DNA of 64,000 bases from Natronincola ferrireducens. GTDB taxonomy: Bacteria > Bacillota > Clostridia > Peptostreptococcales > Natronincolaceae. Under the pieces are notes generated by a model, which saw only the letters and a program-made list of their open reading frames with translations, searched no databases and had not been told where the DNA came from. Position 1 is the first letter of the stretch, and each line of letters opens with the position of its first letter. Below, piece by piece: positions 17,694 to 25,917 of the stretch. The translations under genes and the position numbers were made by a program. The stretch spans positions 1 to 64,000 of the forward strand of contig NZ_FNFP01000001.1 of the NCBI RefSeq assembly GCF_900100845.1. The letters are read 5' to 3'.

Positions 17694-18310
17694 ATAAAAT
17701 CATTGTTGCTGGCATAGGCCCTGGTCACAGGGACTATGTCTTGCCAGCTGTCTATAGAGCTGTTGAAAATTCCGATATTTTAATAGGGGGAAAGCGGAAT
17801 TTAGAGATTTTTCAAGATTTCACAGGGGAAACCCATCCTATTACAAGGGACTTAGAAGAGGTCATCAGTTATATAAAGGATAAGAGAAGGGACAAAAAAA
17901 TAACCTTCGTTGTATCTGGAGATACAGGATTTTACAGTATGCTAACCTATCTGAAAAGACACTTTTCTAAGGAGGATCTAGAGGTTATCCCTGGCATTAC
18001 CTCATTACAGTATTTATTTAGTAAAATGAAGGAACCTTGGCAGGAGGTTCCCCTTATGAGCTTACATGGAAGACAACAGGATTTCTTAGAAAAGCTACAG
18101 ACATTTAAGAAGGTAGCTATGCTGACAGATAACATCTATACCCCCGATAGAATTGCAGAGATATTGATTAAGGCAGGACTAAAATCTACAAGGATGACTG
18201 TAGGAGAAAATTTATCCTATAGGGATGAAAGAATTATTGAGGGAAGGCCCCAGGAAATCATAGGGGCTGCTCCCTATAAAATGGCAGTGGTGGTGATTCA
18301 ATATGAATAG
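17690..18310 (+). CDS. cbiE: Cobalt-precorrin-7 (C5)-methyltransferase
   Basis: A 206-residue SAM methyltransferase of the tetrapyrrole methylase family: GIGPGHRDYVLPA at about 8-20 and VVSGDTGFYSML further in. It adds the C5 methyl. In aerobic organisms it is fused to CbiT as CobL; here the two are separate, overlapping by 8 nt. Confidence 0.94.
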   Translation: MNKIIVAGIGPGHRDYVLPAVYRAVENSDILIGGKRNLEIFQDFTGETHPITRDLEEVISYIKDKRRDKKITFVVSGDTGFYSMLTYLKRHFSKEDLEVIPGITSLQYLFSKMKEPWQEVPLMSLHGRQQDFLEKLQTFKKVAMLTDNIYTPDRIAEILIKAGLKSTRMTVGENLSYRDERIIEGRPQEIIGAAPYKMAVVVIQYE

Positions 18311-18893
18311 ACAGTGGAACTATGCCGGCTTTGGCATTCCTGATAGTTATTTCATTCGGGGGAAAGCCCCCATGACCAAGGAAGAGGTTCGGGCTGTGGT
18401 GATGGGAAAGCTTCGCTTAGGACAAGAGGATATTTTTGTGGATGTAGGAGCAGGCACCGGGTCTGTATCGATAGAAGCGGCCCTAAAGCTCTCTACAGGT
18501 AAGGTCTATGCCATAGAATTTAAAGAAGAAGCCTGTAACCTGCTAGAGGCTAACAAAGCTGCCTTTGATGTAAAGAACCTAGAAATTCTCAAGGGTAGGG
18601 CGGCAGAGGAAATAAGGAAAATCAAAGGATTTCATCGGATTTTTATTGGAGGCAGCACCGGAGAAATGATGGAGATTTTGGATGAGACAGGAGACCGTCT
18701 ACTGACGGGAGGAAGAATAGTCATTACCGCCGTTACCATCGAAACCCTCCATGAAGCCCTGCAGGGATTGAAGGCCAGAGGATTTCAAGAAATTGAAGTG
18801 GTTTCCATAGGGGTTTCCAAGGGACGTTCCACAGGAAACTATACTTTAATGGAGGCACAAAACACCATCTATATTCTTTCAGCTACTAAATAA
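18303..18893 (+). CDS. cbiT: Cobalt-precorrin-6B (C15)-methyltransferase, decarboxylating
   Basis: A 196-residue class I SAM methyltransferase with the motif FVDVGAGTGSVSIEAA (45-60). It methylates C15 and removes the C12 acetate carboxyl. It begins inside cbiE. After it comes the only long gap (164 nt) inside the operon, so a secondary promoter or processing point may lie there. Confidence 0.94.
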   Translation: MNRQWNYAGFGIPDSYFIRGKAPMTKEEVRAVVMGKLRLGQEDIFVDVGAGTGSVSIEAALKLSTGKVYAIEFKEEACNLLEANKAAFDVKNLEILKGRAAEEIRKIKGFHRIFIGGSTGEMMEILDETGDRLLTGGRIVITAVTIETLHEALQGLKARGFQEIEVVSIGVSKGRSTGNYTLMEAQNTIYILSATK

Positions 18894-19009
18894 TAGAGCA
18901 TTTTTATAATCCAATATTTAATAGTAAATTACTTTTAATTTCAATATAAGGATAAAGCAGTTGTTTATCAACAAACAAGGTTTCATTGAGGATTTAAAGT
19001 AGGGTTTTG

Positions 19010-19037
19010 CTTAACCTTAGCCTCAACCTTAATCTCA
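19010..19037. repeat. Degenerate CTYAAC hexanucleotide repeat
   Basis: Five consecutive hexamers read CTTAAC, CTTAGC, CTCAAC, CTTAAT, CTCAAA in the cbiT-cbiL gap. A similar run on the opposite strand lies at 38535-38561. No terminator or clear promoter was seen in this gap. Confidence 0.6.
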
Positions 19038-19057
19038 AATAGACAGGGGGAAAACAA

Positions 19058-19771
19058 ATGAAGGGAAAATTATACGGCATAGGAGTGGGACCAGGTGATC
19101 CAGATCTGTTAACGCTGAAGGCAGTAAAAATACTAGCCAATGCAGATGTGGTTATTTGCCCTAAGGGTAAGCAGGAGGAAGATAGTATAGCTCTAAAAAT
19201 TGCTAGAGAGCATATTCAGCCAGCGGCAGAAATAAAGGCCTTGGTCTTTCCTATGGTTTATTGTCAAGAAACGCTGGAAAGTCATTGGAGGGAAAACATC
19301 AGCATCATAGCCGATGCTTTAGATAAAGGGAAAAAGGTGGCCTTCCTAACCCTAGGGGACCCCCTTTTATACAGCACCTATATATATATTCTAAAGGCTC
19401 TGATGGCAGCCGACTATACCATCGAAACCATTCCAGGTGTCACCTCCTTTAGTGCCACCGCCAGCAGAGCCAATCTACCCCTAGCAGAGGGAGATGAAAC
19501 CTTAACAATTTTACCCCTTATCAAGGAGGAGGAAAGGGTGAAAAAAGCCTTTGACACCTCTGACAATTTAGTGGTATTAAAAGTATCCCACGACCCTAAG
19601 GGATTGGCAAAAAGGCTTAGAGAAAAGGGCTTGCAAAACAGTTTTGTCATGATATCTAAATGTGGACATGAGGATGAAAAAATTACAAGGGATATAAGGG
19701 ATCTAGAAGAAGAGAAGGTTCCCTATTTATCAACTGTTATTATCAAAAAAGGAGGACATAACCATGGGTAA
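19058..19771 (+). CDS. cbiL: Cobalt-factor-II / precorrin-2 C20-methyltransferase
   Basis: A 237-residue SAM methyltransferase that adds the C20 methyl, the first methylation specific to corrins. Tetrapyrrole methylase signatures: GIGVGPGDPDLLTLKAVK at about 7-24, TLGDPLLYSTY near 103, and IPGVTSFSATA near 125. CAGGGGG precedes ATG 19058. The stop overlaps cbiF by 8 nt. Confidence 0.94.
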   Translation: MKGKLYGIGVGPGDPDLLTLKAVKILANADVVICPKGKQEEDSIALKIAREHIQPAAEIKALVFPMVYCQETLESHWRENISIIADALDKGKKVAFLTLGDPLLYSTYIYILKALMAADYTIETIPGVTSFSATASRANLPLAEGDETLTILPLIKEEERVKKAFDTSDNLVVLKVSHDPKGLAKRLREKGLQNSFVMISKCGHEDEKITRDIRDLEEEKVPYLSTVIIKKGGHNHG

Positions 19772-20522
19772 AGTCTATTTTATAGGGGCGGGACCAGGAG
19801 ATCCAGAGTTAATTACCTTAAAGGGTTATAAAAGAATTCAAGAAGCAGATGTTATTATTTATGCTGGCTCCTTAGTCAACCCTCAAGTGATGGGGGATAG
19901 AAGGGAGCATGCGGAAGTCTATAATAGTGCAGGCATGACCCTCCCAGAGGTGATAGAGGTTATGAAAAGGGCTGTAGGGGAGGACAAAACCGTAGCCAGA
20001 GTCCATACTGGAGATCCCAGTATTTATGGAGCCATTCGAGAGCAGATGGATGCTCTAGAGGAATTATCTATAGCCTATGAGGTTATTCCTGGAGTTAGCT
20101 CCTTTGTGGCTTCAGCAGCTCAGCTAAAGAAGGAGTTTACCCTTCCGGAGGTATCTCAAACCGTAATTTTAACCAGGATGGAGGGAAGAACTCCTGTCCC
20201 ATCAAAGGAAAGTCTAGCAGCCCTAGCAGCCCATCGAGCTAGTATGGCCATCTTTCTTTCAGTACAAATGATGGATAAGGTAGTAGATGAGCTAACAAAG
20301 GCCTATCCTTCCAGCACCCCAGTGGCAGTAGTACAACGGGCTACATGGGAGGATCAAAAAATTGTAGAGGGGACCTTGGCAGATATTACAGAAAAGGTTC
20401 GGAAGGCCGGCATCAAAAAAACTGCACAAATTTTGGTTGGAGACTTTTTAGGCAATGAATATGCCCTGTCAAAGCTCTATGATGAAGGGTTTACCCATGA
20501 ATATCGAAGAGGGAAGGAATAA
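19764..20522 (+). CDS. cbiF: Cobalt-precorrin-4 (C11)-methyltransferase
   Basis: A 252-residue SAM methyltransferase of the same family (GAGPGDPELITLKGY at 8-22; HTGDPSIYGAIREQM near 85). It methylates C11. A GGAGG site inside the end of cbiL serves its ATG, which indicates coupling. Confidence 0.95.
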   Translation: MGKVYFIGAGPGDPELITLKGYKRIQEADVIIYAGSLVNPQVMGDRREHAEVYNSAGMTLPEVIEVMKRAVGEDKTVARVHTGDPSIYGAIREQMDALEELSIAYEVIPGVSSFVASAAQLKKEFTLPEVSQTVILTRMEGRTPVPSKESLAALAAHRASMAIFLSVQMMDKVVDELTKAYPSSTPVAVVQRATWEDQKIVEGTLADITEKVRKAGIKKTAQILVGDFLGNEYALSKLYDEGFTHEYRRGKE

Positions 20523-21557
20523 ATGAGGATTGCTATTTTTACAGTAACCCAAAGGGGCAAGGCATTGGCCCTAACACTTCAAAAACACTTTCCCCATAGC
20601 CAAGTCCATGTCTTGCCAAAATTTTATGAGGGGGAAGAGGGAGTTTTACCTATAGAGGGGGACTTAAAAACTACGGTGGGGGGACTGTTTCCTTCAAGGG
20701 ACTATCTTATCTTTATTATGGCCACCGGCATTGTGGTTCGAACCATAGCCCCTTATCTCCAACATAAAAGCCAAGATCCAGGGGTCTTAGTGATGGATGA
20801 AGGAGGAGAGTATGTTATTAGCCTATTATCCGGTCATATAGGGGGTGCCAATGAAATGACCCTGAAGGTAGCTGACAAGCTGGGGGCAACCCCTGTCATC
20901 ACCACAGCCTCCGATGTGCAGGGACTCATGGCAGTGGACACCCTAGCCCATAAGTTAAAATGTAAAATCAATGATTGGCAATTAACGAAAAAAATAACAG
21001 CTCATATTGTTAACGGTGGGAGAGTAAGGATTTATGGAGGTATTCCAGCCTCCATAAAGCTACCCACAAACTATGAAGCTATAGAAAAATTTACCGAACT
21101 TATTGATGGGGATTATGGCATCTATATAGGCAATGATCCAATAGATAAGAATCACAACAACATCCTACAGCTTTATCCACAAAATATCGTTTTAGGAATT
21201 GGTTGTAGAAAAGATATAGAAGCTGATACTGTTATAGAAGCTATAAAGGGGGCTTTAGAGGAAGCCTCTATAGCTCTAGAAAGTGTAAAAAAAATAGTAA
21301 CGGTAGATGTGAAGGCACAGGAGAAGGGGCTTATTGAAGCCAGCAAGATCTTAGGACTTCCTTTAGAAATCATAGATCGTCAAAAAATTCTAGAGGTAGA
21401 GAAGGACTTTGAGATTTCCTCCTTTGTGAAAAATACCATAGGAGTAGGCTCCGTCAGTCAACCCTGTGCGTATTTAGGGTGTAACAGAGGAAGGTTGCTG
21501 TTGGAGAAGAAAATAACCAATGGTGTCACCGTATCAATAGCTGAAGAGGAGAGATAA
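20523..21557 (+). CDS. cbiG: Cobalt-precorrin-5A hydrolase
   Basis: A 344-residue enzyme that opens the delta-lactone and releases the C20-methyl carbon as acetaldehyde. The N-terminal and middle parts hold IMATGIVVRTIAPYL and LLSGHIGGANEMT; the C-terminal CobE-like domain starts near 225 with GIGCRKDI. It begins directly after the cbiF stop. Confidence 0.95.
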   Translation: MRIAIFTVTQRGKALALTLQKHFPHSQVHVLPKFYEGEEGVLPIEGDLKTTVGGLFPSRDYLIFIMATGIVVRTIAPYLQHKSQDPGVLVMDEGGEYVISLLSGHIGGANEMTLKVADKLGATPVITTASDVQGLMAVDTLAHKLKCKINDWQLTKKITAHIVNGGRVRIYGGIPASIKLPTNYEAIEKFTELIDGDYGIYIGNDPIDKNHNNILQLYPQNIVLGIGCRKDIEADTVIEAIKGALEEASIALESVKKIVTVDVKAQEKGLIEASKILGLPLEIIDRQKILEVEKDFEISSFVKNTIGVGSVSQPCAYLGCNRGRLLLEKKITNGVTVSIAEEER

Positions 21558-21560
21558 AGG

Positions 21561-22292
21561 ATGGGAAAAGTATTTGTAATAGGCATAGGTCCAGGAGGAG
21601 AGGATTACATGACTCCGGCTGCCAGGGAAGGAATTATGTCCAGTGACGTTATTATTGGGTACAAAACCTATATTGACTTGATTCGCCCCATCCTAGGGGA
21701 TAAAAGAGTAATAGACAGTGGCATGAAACGGGAGATAGAAAGATGCAGCCTAGCCATTGATTTAGCAGAGGAAGGACATACAGTTGCATTGGTCAGCAGT
21801 GGAGATCCTGGCATATATGGTATGGCTGGGGCAGTACTAGAGGTAAAGGGTGAGAAAAACAGTCCTATAGAAATAGAGGTTATCCCAGGGGTAACAGCCG
21901 TAAGTGCAGCAGCTGCTGTACTGGGGGCACCCCTCATGCATGATTTTGCTGTCATTAGCTTAAGCGATCTTTTAACCGATTGGGACGTTATAAAAAAACG
22001 CCTTCAGCTGGGGGCTGAGGGGGATTTTGTTATAGCCCTCTATAACCCAAAGAGCAAGGGCAGAGTTACCCAGATTGAAGAGGCTAGGGATATTATGCTA
22101 CAGCATAGAAAAAAGGAAACCCCTGTAGGTATTGTAAGAAATGCTAAACGAAGGGGTGAAGAAGTTATTATTACTACCTTGGGAGAAATGCTAAATCATT
22201 CTATTGATATGCTGACGATGGTGATCATAGGGAATAGTAACAGCTTTATCCAGGATGGCAAAATCATTACCCCAAGGGGATACCATCTATGA
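21561..22292 (+). CDS. cbiH: Cobalt-factor-III / precorrin-3B C17-methyltransferase
   Basis: A 243-residue tetrapyrrole methylase (GIGPGGEDYMTPAA at 8-21; VSSGDPGIYGMAGAV near 80). It methylates C17 with ring contraction. Three bases separate it from cbiG, and it overlaps cbiJ by 4 nt (ATGA). There is no fused ferredoxin-like extension as in some CbiH60 forms. Confidence 0.95.
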   Translation: MGKVFVIGIGPGGEDYMTPAAREGIMSSDVIIGYKTYIDLIRPILGDKRVIDSGMKREIERCSLAIDLAEEGHTVALVSSGDPGIYGMAGAVLEVKGEKNSPIEIEVIPGVTAVSAAAAVLGAPLMHDFAVISLSDLLTDWDVIKKRLQLGAEGDFVIALYNPKSKGRVTQIEEARDIMLQHRKKETPVGIVRNAKRRGEEVIITTLGEMLNHSIDMLTMVIIGNSNSFIQDGKIITPRGYHL

Positions 22293-23050
22293 TTTTAGCC
22301 CTATGTGGAACTTCAGAGGGACGGGAGCTGGTGGCAAAGCTTCTTGAAAAGCAGCTAAAGGTCTTAACCACTGTAACGACAGGCTATGGAGCCAAGCTCC
22401 TAAGGGAGGGTATGGGGGTGGAGGTTTTGGAGGGAAGGCTGGACAAGGAAAAGATGAAGGCTTTGGTAAACAATAAAGGACTTGAATACATTGTAGATAT
22501 CACCCATCCCTATGCTGAAAATATTTCTAGACTAGCTATAGAGGTGGCTAAAGAAGAAAAAATCCACTACCTACGATATGAAAGGAAGGCCACCTCCTCT
22601 GAAGATAAACATATTCTGTTGGCTAAAGATTTTGATGAAGCGGCAAAATTGGCAAAATCCTTTAGGGGAAACATATTTCTTACGGTAGGCAGTAACCATA
22701 TACCTACTTTTTTAAGGGAGGTTGATGTCAATAGGTTGGTGGCCAGAGTTCTGCCCCTTTCCACCATTGTCCAAGCCTGTGAAGACCAGGGGTTTACCCC
22801 CGACAATCTTATTGCCATGAAGGGCCCCTTCAATGAAGAAATGAATAAACAAATGTTTGAAACCTATAGAGCAGCTGTTATTGTAACGAAGGACAGCGGA
22901 AAAGCTGGAGGAACAGAAGAAAAAATAGCTGCAGCAAAAACCTTAAACCTTCCTGTAATTTTAGTAAAAAAACCTTCTATCTCCTATGGAGAAGTTTATG
23001 ATGATATGGATTCCTTGGTGCATAAAATTGCCTCAATTCGCTCAAAATAA
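22289..23050 (+). CDS. cbiJ: Cobalt-precorrin-6A reductase
   Basis: A 253-residue reductase that reduces the macrocycle of cobalt-precorrin-6A. Family marks: LCGTSEGRELVAKL near the start, DITHPYAENIS near 69, and KDSGKAGGTEEKI near 203. It is the last recognised corrin enzyme of the operon; cbiP, cbiB and the cob nucleotide-loop genes are elsewhere. Confidence 0.93.
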   Translation: MILALCGTSEGRELVAKLLEKQLKVLTTVTTGYGAKLLREGMGVEVLEGRLDKEKMKALVNNKGLEYIVDITHPYAENISRLAIEVAKEEKIHYLRYERKATSSEDKHILLAKDFDEAAKLAKSFRGNIFLTVGSNHIPTFLREVDVNRLVARVLPLSTIVQACEDQGFTPDNLIAMKGPFNEEMNKQMFETYRAAVIVTKDSGKAGGTEEKIAAAKTLNLPVILVKKPSISYGEVYDDMDSLVHKIASIRSK

Positions 23051-23087
23051 AATGAGGTTTAACTCAGATAAAAAGGAGGCTTTTACC

Positions 23088-23237
23088 ATGAATCAGGAAG
23101 TAAATAAGGATATGGCAGCTATGAGCTATGCAAACCTTACGGATGAGCAGCTGAAACAATTAATGTCCATAGAGGATGACATCAACAAAAACCGTCAAGA
23201 AAAAGTATTTTTGATGGCCTTTGTAAATAAGCATTAG
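23088..23237 (+). CDS. Small protein of unknown function at the end of the B12 operon
   Basis: A 49-residue acidic/helical protein (YANLTDEQLKQLMSIEDDIN in the middle). The ATG at 23088 has a full AAGGAGG site 8 nt upstream, and a terminator follows directly after the stop, so it is very probably expressed, 37 nt after cbiJ. I recognise no domain. An in-frame upstream ATG at 22986 lies inside cbiJ and has no ribosome site. Confidence 0.7.
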   Translation: MNQEVNKDMAAMSYANLTDEQLKQLMSIEDDINKNRQEKVFLMAFVNKH

Positions 23238-23238
23238 G

Positions 23239-23263
23239 AAAAGGGATGTTAATCCCTTTTTTT
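23239..23263 (+). terminator. Terminator of the tetrapyrrole/B12 operon
   Basis: Stem AAAAGGGAT/ATCCCTTTT with GTTA loop and a T run, two bases after the small ORF's stop. It closes the 18-kb unit that began at the riboswitch. Confidence 0.88.
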
Positions 23264-23419
23264 AGTACCAATTTCCTATACCCCAAAAGTAGGATTCTAG
23301 ATAAAAATGTAGAATCATTAACAAAACAATAAATTTATGAGGAATTTTACAGCTTACTTGCAGGAAAATCACTTTTTATGGAGAATTTTACCAGTAAGTT
23401 CGCTTTGGGGAGTGGTAAA

Positions 23420-23608
23420 ATGTTTAACTTGATTATCAATATAGCTTTTTTAACTATTCTTTTAGTACCTATCGTGATCTTGTTTTTAACCTTTATTAAA
23501 ATAACAGGAGAAGACATCAGAAAATCCTTGAGCATAAAAAAAGAGAATGCCTTCTATAGCCCCAAGGAGAAAAGACAGGCTATGGAGGGTCTTCGTCGAA
23601 TAAAATAA
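23420..23608 (+). CDS. Small single-pass membrane protein, unknown
   Basis: A 62-residue protein: a long hydrophobic segment (about 4-28) followed by a basic tail ending in YSPKEKRQAMEGLRRIK. GGGGAG lies 8 nt before ATG 23420; an in-frame ATG at 23378 is possible but has a poor site. It precedes csfB by about 110 nt. No family recognised. Confidence 0.55.
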   Translation: MFNLIINIAFLTILLVPIVILFLTFIKITGEDIRKSLSIKKENAFYSPKEKRQAMEGLRRIK

Positions 23609-23716
23609 TATTTTTTCTTCACCTATTTATTAACAATGTACTAGGATGCCGAATAGAATAATAAATATAGGGCTAAAATGAAAATATGGAATTTATCAAA
23701 AAGGCTGGTGGATAAA

Positions 23717-23902
23717 ATGGGTGAGGACTTGTACTGTTGTATATGTAACGATGAAACCGGTAGAGGAATTATTTTATTAAACCAATATATATGTAGAAGT
23801 TGTGAAAAGGAAATAATAAACACACCATCTGATGAATTAAAATATGAAATTTTCAAACGAAAAATAAAGGATATTTGGATAAGCTTTTTACAGGCGACTT
23901 AA
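23717..23902 (+). CDS. csfB: Sigma-G inhibitor Gin (CsfB), zinc-finger anti-sigma factor
   Basis: A 61-residue protein with two CxxC pairs (CCICNDE...GRGIILLNQYIC-RSCE), the Gin/CsfB zinc-finger layout; Bacillus CsfB is 64 residues. It blocks sigma-G (and sigma-E) at the wrong time or compartment during sporulation. ATG 23717 has GGTGG 6 nt upstream; an upstream ATG at 23678 would add a poorly conserved tail. Position before the decarboxylase-tmk block is the same as in Bacillus. Confidence 0.85.
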   Translation: MGEDLYCCICNDETGRGIILLNQYICRSCEKEIINTPSDELKYEIFKRKIKDIWISFLQAT

Positions 23903-23931
23903 CAAAGGGACTGATCTTCAGTCCCTTTGTT
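23901..23931 (+). terminator. Strong hairpin after csfB
   Basis: A 14-bp perfect stem (AACAAAGGGACTGA and its complement) with a TCT loop begins inside the csfB stop codon. The following T tract is interrupted (TGCTTTGTCTTC), so termination may be moderate. The GGGAC/GTCCC core recurs at 53061-53103. Confidence 0.7.
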
Positions 23932-24057
23932 GCTTTGTCTTCTGTAAAAGTGACGATTCCCAAAGGAAACTACCCTTTATATAAATAAGCAATAGGAAGG
24001 TTATACACCTAACCCTTGATCGTCTACTGATGGGGTCATCTACTTTTTACAAAAGAA

Positions 24058-24270
24058 TTATTTCAGCCTCTGTTGTTCTATACCTGTCTTCATGCTATCC
24101 CTTAAAATTTCTTTTCTTTGACCATTTACTTCATCAATAGAAATATCCAGCATTGTGGAAATTTCCACATCAGATTTTTTATTGCCATAAGCCTTTACAA
24201 GATTTCTTAAATTGGTTATTTTATTATTGATAGAGGCCACCACCTTTAGTTTTTTTAAAAAGGGGCTCAA
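24058..24270 (-). CDS. Possible small helix-turn-helix-like protein
   Basis: An open frame of 70 residues on the minus strand from a TTG start. Its C-terminal half (EISTMLDISIDEVNGQRKEIL) looks like a short sigma-region-4-type helix-turn-helix. AAGGTGGTGG lies inside the frame, so the real start could be further down, although no good ATG follows it. The region is otherwise empty between csfB and the decarboxylase. Coding status is uncertain. Confidence 0.35.
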   Translation of the reverse strand: MSPFLKKLKVVASINNKITNLRNLVKAYGNKKSDVEISTMLDISIDEVNGQRKEILRDSMKTGIEQQRLK

Positions 24271-24295
24271 TTTTACATGGCGTAAACAAAAAAAT

Positions 24296-24322
24296 TTCTA
24301 TAGACAAATACTGTCTATAGAA
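24296..24322 (-). terminator. Hairpin with T tract on the minus strand
   Basis: An 11-bp stem TTCTATAGACA/TGTCTATAGAA with loop AATAC. On the minus strand it is followed by a run of seven T, a good terminator; on the plus strand it is followed by TTATTATTTC, a weaker one. It lies upstream of the possible minus-strand small gene and in the leader of the decarboxylase, so it may be an attenuator for either. Confidence 0.6.
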
Positions 24323-24439
24323 TTATTATTTCAAAAAAAGAATCCCTTTATACTTAAAAAGAAAAAGGAAAAAGCTTTTCTTTTAGCGAAATAATAATGA
24401 TTAAGAAAAAACAATCTCTATATAAGGAGGAGGATGTTT

Positions 24440-25888
24440 ATGAAATCAACACCCCTTTTAGACAGACTTTTACAGATAGAGGCAGAAGACATTACATCTT
24501 TCCACATGCCAGGTCATAAGAATGGAAAAATATTTAAAAAATTTCACTATAAAAACTTTAAACAACATTTAGCCAATATAGATACAACAGAAATAATTGG
24601 CACCGACAATCTCCATAAGCCTAAGGAAATTATCAAACAAGCACAAGAAAGAGCCAGTGAGGCTTTTAAAAGTGAAGAAACATTTTTTTTGGTTAATGGC
24701 AGCACATCAGGTATTTATAGTATGATTATGGCCGCCACATCTCCAGGGGACAAGATTATTATAGGAAGGAACTGTCATCAATCGGTTATCAATATTACGA
24801 TTTTAGGAGATTTGACTCCTGTGTACCTTTATCCTGAAATGGATATAGAAAAAGGCATAGCTCTAGGGATTTCACCTGAAGAGGTGGAGAGGAGATTAAT
24901 AGAAAACCCTGATGCTAAGGCGGTGGTGATTGCTTACCCAACCTACCATGGATTTGCCAGCGACCTTAAAAGAATTGCAGAAATTGTCCATAGTCATGGA
25001 AAGATCCTCCTGGTGGATGAAGCCCATGGAGCCCATCTAGGATTAAGCCATAGGCTTCCCATGACAGCCCTAGAATGTGGCGCTGATGCTGTGGTCCAGA
25101 GTATTCATAAAACCCTTCCCGCCTTCACCCAAAGCTCTATGCTCCATGTGCAGGGTAATAGAATAGATAGAGAAAAATTAAAATTTATGTTAAGATTACA
25201 TCAAAGCACCAGTCCTTCCTATATATTAATGGCCTCCTTAGATTTAGCCACCACTATTTATCAAGATTATGGTAGGGAGCTTATGGAGGAGCTGTTGTAT
25301 CATGTAGAAGTCTTTAAAAATAAAATGAAGGACATAGAGGGTGTGACGGTTTTAGGAACAGAATTGGTGGGAAAGCATTTTATTAAAGCAATGGATACAA
25401 CAAGACTCTGGATTAGTATGCACCATCAAGGTATTGATGGCTATGAACTAGAGAGAAGGCTTAGAGATAAGTATCGTATCCAAATGGAGCTGTCTAACAT
25501 TTACGGTGTGTTGGGGATGACCTCTATTGGTAATGATAAAGAAGACTTTGATAGACTATATACTGGTTTGTTGGACTTATCACAACACAAAGAAGACAAA
25601 GGAAAAATAGAAAAAATGCCCTTCTTCTCCTACTCTATACCCAAACGGACCTTTACACCGAGGGAGGCCCTATACAAGCCTAAGAAAAAGGTTTTGCTGG
25701 AGGACAGCATAGGTCATATTAGTGGAGAATATTTTATTCCCTATCCCCCAGGGATTCCTATCCTTATTCCAGGAGAAGTTATAGAAGAAGAAATGATAAA
25801 CTATGTAAAGACAATGGTTGCAAGGGGTATGGAGGTATTGGGACTCAAGGATATTACATGTCAGAGGATAGAGATACTTACAGATTAA
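24440..25888 (+). CDS. Orn/Lys/Arg decarboxylase family protein (YaaO-like), copy 1
   Basis: A 482-residue PLP enzyme of the fold-I Orn/Lys/Arg decarboxylase group (short form, without the N-terminal wing domain). PLP lysine Lys224 in QSIHKTLPAFTQSS; PLP aspartate in VDEAHGAHLG; FHMPGHKNG near the start; C-terminal domain with YPPGIPILIPGE. It probably makes a polyamine precursor, with arginine or lysine as substrate. ATG 24440 is chosen (AAGGAGG with 9 nt spacing) over ATG 24434. In Bacillus the same gene precedes tmk. A second paralogue is at 53137. Confidence 0.9.
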   Translation: MKSTPLLDRLLQIEAEDITSFHMPGHKNGKIFKKFHYKNFKQHLANIDTTEIIGTDNLHKPKEIIKQAQERASEAFKSEETFFLVNGSTSGIYSMIMAATSPGDKIIIGRNCHQSVINITILGDLTPVYLYPEMDIEKGIALGISPEEVERRLIENPDAKAVVIAYPTYHGFASDLKRIAEIVHSHGKILLVDEAHGAHLGLSHRLPMTALECGADAVVQSIHKTLPAFTQSSMLHVQGNRIDREKLKFMLRLHQSTSPSYILMASLDLATTIYQDYGRELMEELLYHVEVFKNKMKDIEGVTVLGTELVGKHFIKAMDTTRLWISMHHQGIDGYELERRLRDKYRIQMELSNIYGVLGMTSIGNDKEDFDRLYTGLLDLSQHKEDKGKIEKMPFFSYSIPKRTFTPREALYKPKKKVLLEDSIGHISGEYFIPYPPGIPILIPGEVIEEEMINYVKTMVARGMEVLGLKDITCQRIEILTD

Positions 25889-25917
25889 AAGACAATTAAG
25901 AATAATGAGGTGACATA

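Noticed and set aside
22986-23237. Long frame starting inside cbiJ
   Set aside because: The upstream part overlaps cbiJ in another frame without a ribosome site; the real start is ATG 23088 after AAGGAGG.
24212-24394. Plus-strand frame of 60 codons before the decarboxylase
   Set aside because: Lys/Phe-rich composition of AT-rich noncoding DNA, no ribosome site, and crosses the hairpin at 24296-24322.
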